8,705 nt of DNA. Origin: Euryarchaeota archaeon UBA60. GTDB lineage: Archaea; Thermoplasmatota; Poseidoniia; Poseidoniales; Poseidoniaceae. A model generated the notes under the pieces. The model was not told the DNA's origin. It was given only the letters and a program-made list of their open reading frames with translations, and did no database searches. Location of the stretch: contig DARQ01000094.1 of NCBI GenBank assembly GCA_002503395.1, forward strand, positions 613 through 9,317, given 5' to 3'. Shown here in pieces: positions 6,021 through 8,705 of the stretch. Every line of letters starts with the position of its first letter. Within the stretch, counting starts at the first letter, position 1. A program made the position numbers and the translations under genes.

Positions 6021-6398
6021 ATGCCAGCCCCGAGTACGAGTATCAGTATGCGACTCCCAGACGATGTTCTGGCAGAGTTGGATTCTCGCGTTGGTCTTGA
6101 CGGAATGCGCAATCGCTCCGACGTTATTCGCCAGGCCACCAGGTCGTACGTGCGACAACTACCGAGTCTTCCCAGCATGGACACGGTCACCATTCAACTA
6201 GGCAGTGCCGTGCGCACTCGCCTAGCAACCCTGTATGAATTGCGCGGCATCACTGCCGCCGATGCCGCACTTCAGGGTCTGCTGAATTATATCGACGCGG
6301 CCATCGCCGAAGAACTGGGCGATGTAGATGAAAAACTCCAGTCCCGCCTTCAATCGAAGCGGGCTGAGACCTTGCCAAGCAAGGAGTACACCGAGTAG
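6021..6398 (+). CDS. Ribbon-helix-helix regulator, apparently two RHH units in one chain
   Basis: A 125-aa protein. Residues 6-45 are a textbook CopG/Arc-type ribbon-helix-helix: strand TSISMRL (6-12), helix PDDVLAELDSRVG, turn, and helix RSDVIRQATRSYV with the usual N-R-S-D start. RHH proteins dimerise so that two strands form a sheet that reads the DNA major groove. Residues 55-97 look like a second copy: strand TVTIQL (55-60), helix GSAVRTRLATLYEL (61-74), helix TAADAALQGLLNYIDAAIAEEL (78-99). If so, one chain could make a pseudo-dimer, or the second half could form the oligomer interface. The tail (100-125) is charged. The strong Shine-Dalgarno site fixes the start. Dyads upstream suggest it represses itself. 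It is the only gene in this stretch; the hairpin-rich spacer and helicase follow on the same strand. The first RHH is certain in kind, the second is inferred. Confidence 0.85.
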   Translation: MPAPSTSISMRLPDDVLAELDSRVGLDGMRNRSDVIRQATRSYVRQLPSLPSMDTVTIQLGSAVRTRLATLYELRGITAADAALQGLLNYIDAAIAEELGDVDEKLQSRLQSKRAETLPSKEYTE

Positions 6399-6426
6399 GT
6401 GAGAGCTGAAGAGGGGATGGGATGCC

Positions 6427-6460
6427 GAACAATAATGACCCCCACACACCGTTATTGTTC
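6427..6460 (+). ncRNA. Stem-loop 1 of the spacer (candidate structured RNA)
   Basis: GAACAATAA (6427-6435) and TTATTGTTC (6452-6460) form a perfect 9-bp stem, extended inwards by a T-G wobble and a G-C pair to 11 pairs. The loop is C/A-rich (ACCCCCACACAC). It begins 28 bp after the RHH stop. It is called as a candidate RNA element; a transcript has not been shown. Confidence 0.45.
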
Positions 6461-6482
6461 ACCCCCGCGTCATCCGGAGAAG

Positions 6483-6539
6483 GACCCCAATCCGGATTGG
6501 CCGCTTTACGTCTTCGTGCACGTCACGCACGACGGGGTC
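6483..6539 (+). ncRNA. Stem-loop cluster 2, possible three-way junction
   Basis: GACC (6483-6486) can close with GGTC (6536-6539). Inside lie the perfect 14-bp palindrome CCAATCCGGATTGG (6487-6500), foldable as CCAAT-CCGG-ATTGG, and a stem TCGTGC (6514-6519) with GCACGA (6527-6532) around ACGTCAC. An alternative fold pairs GACCCC with GGGGTC. The three parts together could make a junction, which is a mark of structured RNA; a functional role is inference. Confidence 0.4.
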
Positions 6540-6551
6540 AAAACACACACC

Positions 6552-6585
6552 CCTCCCGCGGCCGGGAAGATCCCGGCCCGGGAGG
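6552..6585 (+). terminator. Strong GC-rich hairpin followed by T4, terminator-like
   Basis: CCTCCCG (6552-6558) pairs with CGGGAGG (6579-6585). Inside it, after a single bulged C at 6559, GGCCGGGA (6560-6567) pairs with TCCCGGCC (6571-6578) around a 3-nt AGA loop: 15 pairs, all Watson-Crick. AACC then TTTT (6590-6593) follows. It looks like a bacterial-type intrinsic terminator with a short U-tract and could end the RHH transcript or a small RNA. Archaeal terminators usually rely on U-tracts rather than hairpins, so its role is uncertain. Confidence 0.55.
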
Positions 6586-6707
6586 AACCTTTTCCTCTGA
6601 TTCCGCTTGCTAGGCTTGTGCGCTCAAATCTGGCAATAGGCTGCTTCTCGGTCGCGCCGGGCGAAACAATGTGAATGCTTTTGAGGGGTCGTTCATCAGT
6701 TGCGTTC

Positions 6708-8705
6708 ATGTCGGCTGATAATAGCATCAACGAAGGCCGAATCCCAACCTATCAGGCGCACGAAAAGTTGCGCCCAGTGCAAATTGAGATGATTTCTGAA
6801 TCCATTGCCGCCTTAGAGGAGCGCGGGGCTATAGTTGCCGCCGCTCCCACCGGGGTCGGCAAGACCGCGGCGGCGCTTTCTGCAGCATTGGAAATCTCTC
6901 GCCGGCCGGGCCATGAACGTACCATCATGTTCATGACCGGCCGCCAAAGTCAGCATCGAATCGTGGTCGAGACGGTACGTGAAATCAATCTACGGCTTCC
7001 AGCGGAGGAGCCACCGGTAACCCTGATCGACATGATCGGCCAATCCGGAATGTGTGTCCAACCCTTCGCCAACGAGCACCCGGCACTGTTCACCAGTCTA
7101 TGCAGTGAAGCCAGAGCCGATGCCAAGTGCCGGCCATTCCTAGCCTCGACCAAGGCAATCGGAAACCTCGCCCTGAACAGACCGTTGCACGTGCACGAAT
7201 TGGTGAAAATGTCCCGTGACTATGAGGAAGACGGGCAATCGACGCCGGTATGTCCGTGGAAAGTCGGCCGTGAGTTAGCCAAACACGTGGATATCATAGT
7301 ATGCGATTACAATCACCTGTTCAACGAAAGTGTCCGCTCTGCCTCTATAGGGGGAATGCAGTTGGAACTCGAAGACCTGATAGTCATCATCGATGAAGCG
7401 CACAATCTCCCCGACAGGATTCGCAACGGGCTGGAGTTGAAACTGACCCCAGATATGGTGCGAAATGCGACTTTCGAGGTCGATGAATATCTGCAGACCA
7501 TGGAATCAGCTTTCGGAGATAGTGATGTTGAGGTGGTGGAGATGATTCGCTGGGCGCACAATGTCGTTACCCGATTGCGACCGACGATGCGGGCATGGTT
7601 CCGCAAACTCGGGGTTGAGGTCGCCGCCAATGAGGGAAAAAGTCCGGCCGATAGGCAGCGAGAAGTCTCTATTGCTGAATTCCACGACCTGATGAATCAA
7701 GCCTTCGATGCCAGAGCCACTGACAAAGCCCAGACCACCTTGACCGTCTCCAGTGTGAGCGCGGATGGTCAAGGAATGCCAGCGGGGGAAGTTGCCGTCA
7801 GGCAAGGCCACGACGAGGATGGCATTCCCAAGGCCGGCACGTCTGTAGGAGGCCACCCAAATCGGCTGCCGGACGAGGGAGGACCACCTGCTGAATTACG
7901 ACTTCGCCGACTTGCTGAGGTACTCCAAGGGGTCGAAATCACCCGCGAAGCCGATGAAATCCAGGATTTGGCTGCACACCGCCTAGGCTCAATAATCGCC
8001 GCGGTCGAACAATTCGGTCAGACCTCTGCGCTGGCACTGGTATTCGAGGATAATTCCGCCAATGGCGTCATCACCAGCCACCTGCTCGACCCGAGTCTGG
8101 TCTCGGGCACGATATTTTCCAAGGTCGCCGGCTCGATACTGATGTCGGGTACACTCTACCCCCCAGTATTGTACAGTATGATTCTCGGCCTGGCGAAAAA
8201 TACCGTCCTACGGTCATTTGACTCACCATTCATGAATGACCGACGCCCAGTTGCAATCGCCAGCGATGTCAATGGCACCCACCGCCAAAAGGGCGAGGCG
8301 ATGACCGCGAAGATTCAGAGTCATATCGCCGGAATGGTGAATTCATGTGACGGCCATATCGCGGTTTTCGCCCCATCCTATGCCCGAATCGCCGAATATG
8401 TAGCCGGCCATAACTGGGGCAACATAAAAGTCGTCATGGAGGAAAGGACTTGGGGGAAACAACGCACTGATCGTCTACTCGATGACCTTGAGGATGCCCG
8501 CCGTCGCGGCAAGAGATTACTGCTGGCTGGAGTCTTTGCCGGGAAACTGGCCGAAGGTATCGATTATCGCAACAATATTCTCGATGCAGTGGTCTGCATA
8601 GGCATTCCAATGGCACCGCCATCGGTCGAAGGCAAAGCCCTGCTGAAATACTTCGACGACAAATTCGGTCGGGGCAAGGGGATGCGCTGGGCGATGGTGC
8701 AACCG
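6708..8705 (+). CDS. XPD/FANCJ-like Fe-S superfamily 2 DNA helicase (3' partial)
   Basis: From ATG 6708, 666 codons are open to the right edge, so the C-terminus is missing. Motifs in order: LRPVQ (21-25), Walker A APTGVGKT (46-53), FMTGRQSQH (motif Ia area, 75-83), four candidate Fe-S cysteines C116, C132, C141 and C182, DEAH (229-232), MSGTLYP (motif III, 479-485) and GVFAGKLAEGIDYRN (motif V, 608-622). Motif VI (QxxGRxxR) should follow just past the edge. These are the Rad3/XPD family of 5'-3' helicases, acting in repair or replication-fork processing. Cysteine spacing (x15, x8, x40) is nearer my memory of FANCJ than of archaeal XPD. Residues about 345-395 are Gly/Pro/Asp-rich and probably a disordered insert. 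An in-frame ATG at 6675, just after a TGA, would add 11 residues. Neither start has a convincing Shine-Dalgarno site at normal distance. It follows the hairpin-rich spacer on the RHH strand. Confidence 0.9.
   Translation, partial: MSADNSINEGRIPTYQAHEKLRPVQIEMISESIAALEERGAIVAAAPTGVGKTAAALSAALEISRRPGHERTIMFMTGRQSQHRIVVETVREINLRLPAEEPPVTLIDMIGQSGMCVQPFANEHPALFTSLCSEARADAKCRPFLASTKAIGNLALNRPLHVHELVKMSRDYEEDGQSTPVCPWKVGRELAKHVDIIVCDYNHLFNESVRSASIGGMQLELEDLIVIIDEAHNLPDRIRNGLELKLTPDMVRNATFEVDEYLQTMESAFGDSDVEVVEMIRWAHNVVTRLRPTMRAWFRKLGVEVAANEGKSPADRQREVSIAEFHDLMNQAFDARATDKAQTTLTVSSVSADGQGMPAGEVAVRQGHDEDGIPKAGTSVGGHPNRLPDEGGPPAELRLRRLAEVLQGVEITREADEIQDLAAHRLGSIIAAVEQFGQTSALALVFEDNSANGVITSHLLDPSLVSGTIFSKVAGSILMSGTLYPPVLYSMILGLAKNTVLRSFDSPFMNDRRPVAIASDVNGTHRQKGEAMTAKIQSHIAGMVNSCDGHIAVFAPSYARIAEYVAGHNWGNIKVVMEERTWGKQRTDRLLDDLEDARRRGKRLLLAGVFAGKLAEGIDYRNNILDAVVCIGIPMAPPSVEGKALLKYFDDKFGRGKGMRWAMVQP

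Larger units (their letters stand above)
6399..6707 (+). other. Hairpin-dense spacer between RHH gene and helicase
   Basis: This 309-bp stretch holds three separate strong inverted-repeat structures within 160 bp (6427-6585), listed below. It may be a structured small RNA, or the 3' end of the RHH transcript followed by the helicase promoter. I could not match it to SRP RNA helix 8, RNase P RNA or a tRNA T-arm. A 91-codon open frame from GTG 6399 to TGA 6672 is in the same frame as both neighbours. It contains a fairly protein-like middle (DWPLYVFVHVTHDGVK) but has no recognisable family, and I do not call it as a gene. The part 6590-6707 shows no obvious TATA box for the helicase. Confidence 0.55.

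Noticed and set aside
6422..6613. 63-codon frame from ATG 6422 with upstream GAGGGGATGGG
   Set aside because: The product is low-complexity (Arg/Gly/Pro/Ser-rich) and falls on the inverted repeats; probably chance.
6600..6660. Possible tRNA-like stretch (gctcaaatctggc)
   Set aside because: The T-loop-like piece lacks the GTTC core and paired arms, and no acceptor or anticodon stem could be built.
6399..6674. 91-codon open frame from GTG between RHH gene and helicase, in frame with both
   Set aside because: No recognised family, no supporting Shine-Dalgarno site, and it overlaps three strong hairpins. Its middle part looks somewhat protein-like, so it is kept as an alternative to the RNA reading, not called as a gene.

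Overview
The window looks like chromosomal DNA of a marine euryarchaeon, most likely Marine Group II/Poseidoniales or a relative in Thermoplasmatota. This is an inference. It rests on an XPD/Rad3-type Fe-S helicase, an AGGTGA Shine-Dalgarno site that fits archaeal 16S rRNA, at least one gene with a TATA-like box at leaderless distance, a two-TM protein with a Gln/Pro repeat tail, and a secreted Asp-box lipoprotein. There are no rRNA or tRNA genes, transposase or CRISPR array that I can see.

Layout, left to right. (1) Minus strand, cut by the left edge: a two-TM surface protein whose C-terminal tail is built of short tandem repeats (1-633). (2) Plus strand, divergent from it: an alkaline-ceramidase-like CREST membrane hydrolase (803-1579). 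(3) A minus-strand block: a sialidase-like Asp-box lipoprotein (1593-3167), which converges on the CREST gene with a 13-bp gap; a DUF1059-like small protein (3383-3622); a bacterial-type NADP-dependent glutamate dehydrogenase, gdhA (3734-5092); and a TerB-like acidic protein (5242-5697). (4) A 323-bp AT-rich divergent intergenic region with nested palindromes. (5) Plus strand: a small protein that appears to contain two ribbon-helix-helix units in one chain (6021-6398). (6) A roughly 310-bp spacer rich in inverted repeats, including a 15-bp GC-rich hairpin followed by T4. (7) A long XPD/FANCJ-like helicase (6708 to the right edge), cut before motif VI. It has no stop codon within the window.

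How the parts may work together. GdhA handles ammonium assimilation or glutamate turnover, and the small DUF1059 protein lies downstream on the same strand and could share its transcript. The two envelope proteins and the CREST enzyme belong to membrane and surface biology. The RHH protein is probably a DNA-binding regulator. The dyads just upstream of it, one of which covers the likely TATA box, suggest autoregulation. Whether it also controls the helicase is open, because the strong hairpins between them could end its transcript or be part of a small structured RNA.

The most interesting points are the hairpin-dense spacer at 6399-6707, the tandem RHH protein with its operator-like dyads, and the exact match of the CREST active-site spacing to human ACER3 in an organism not expected to make ceramide.
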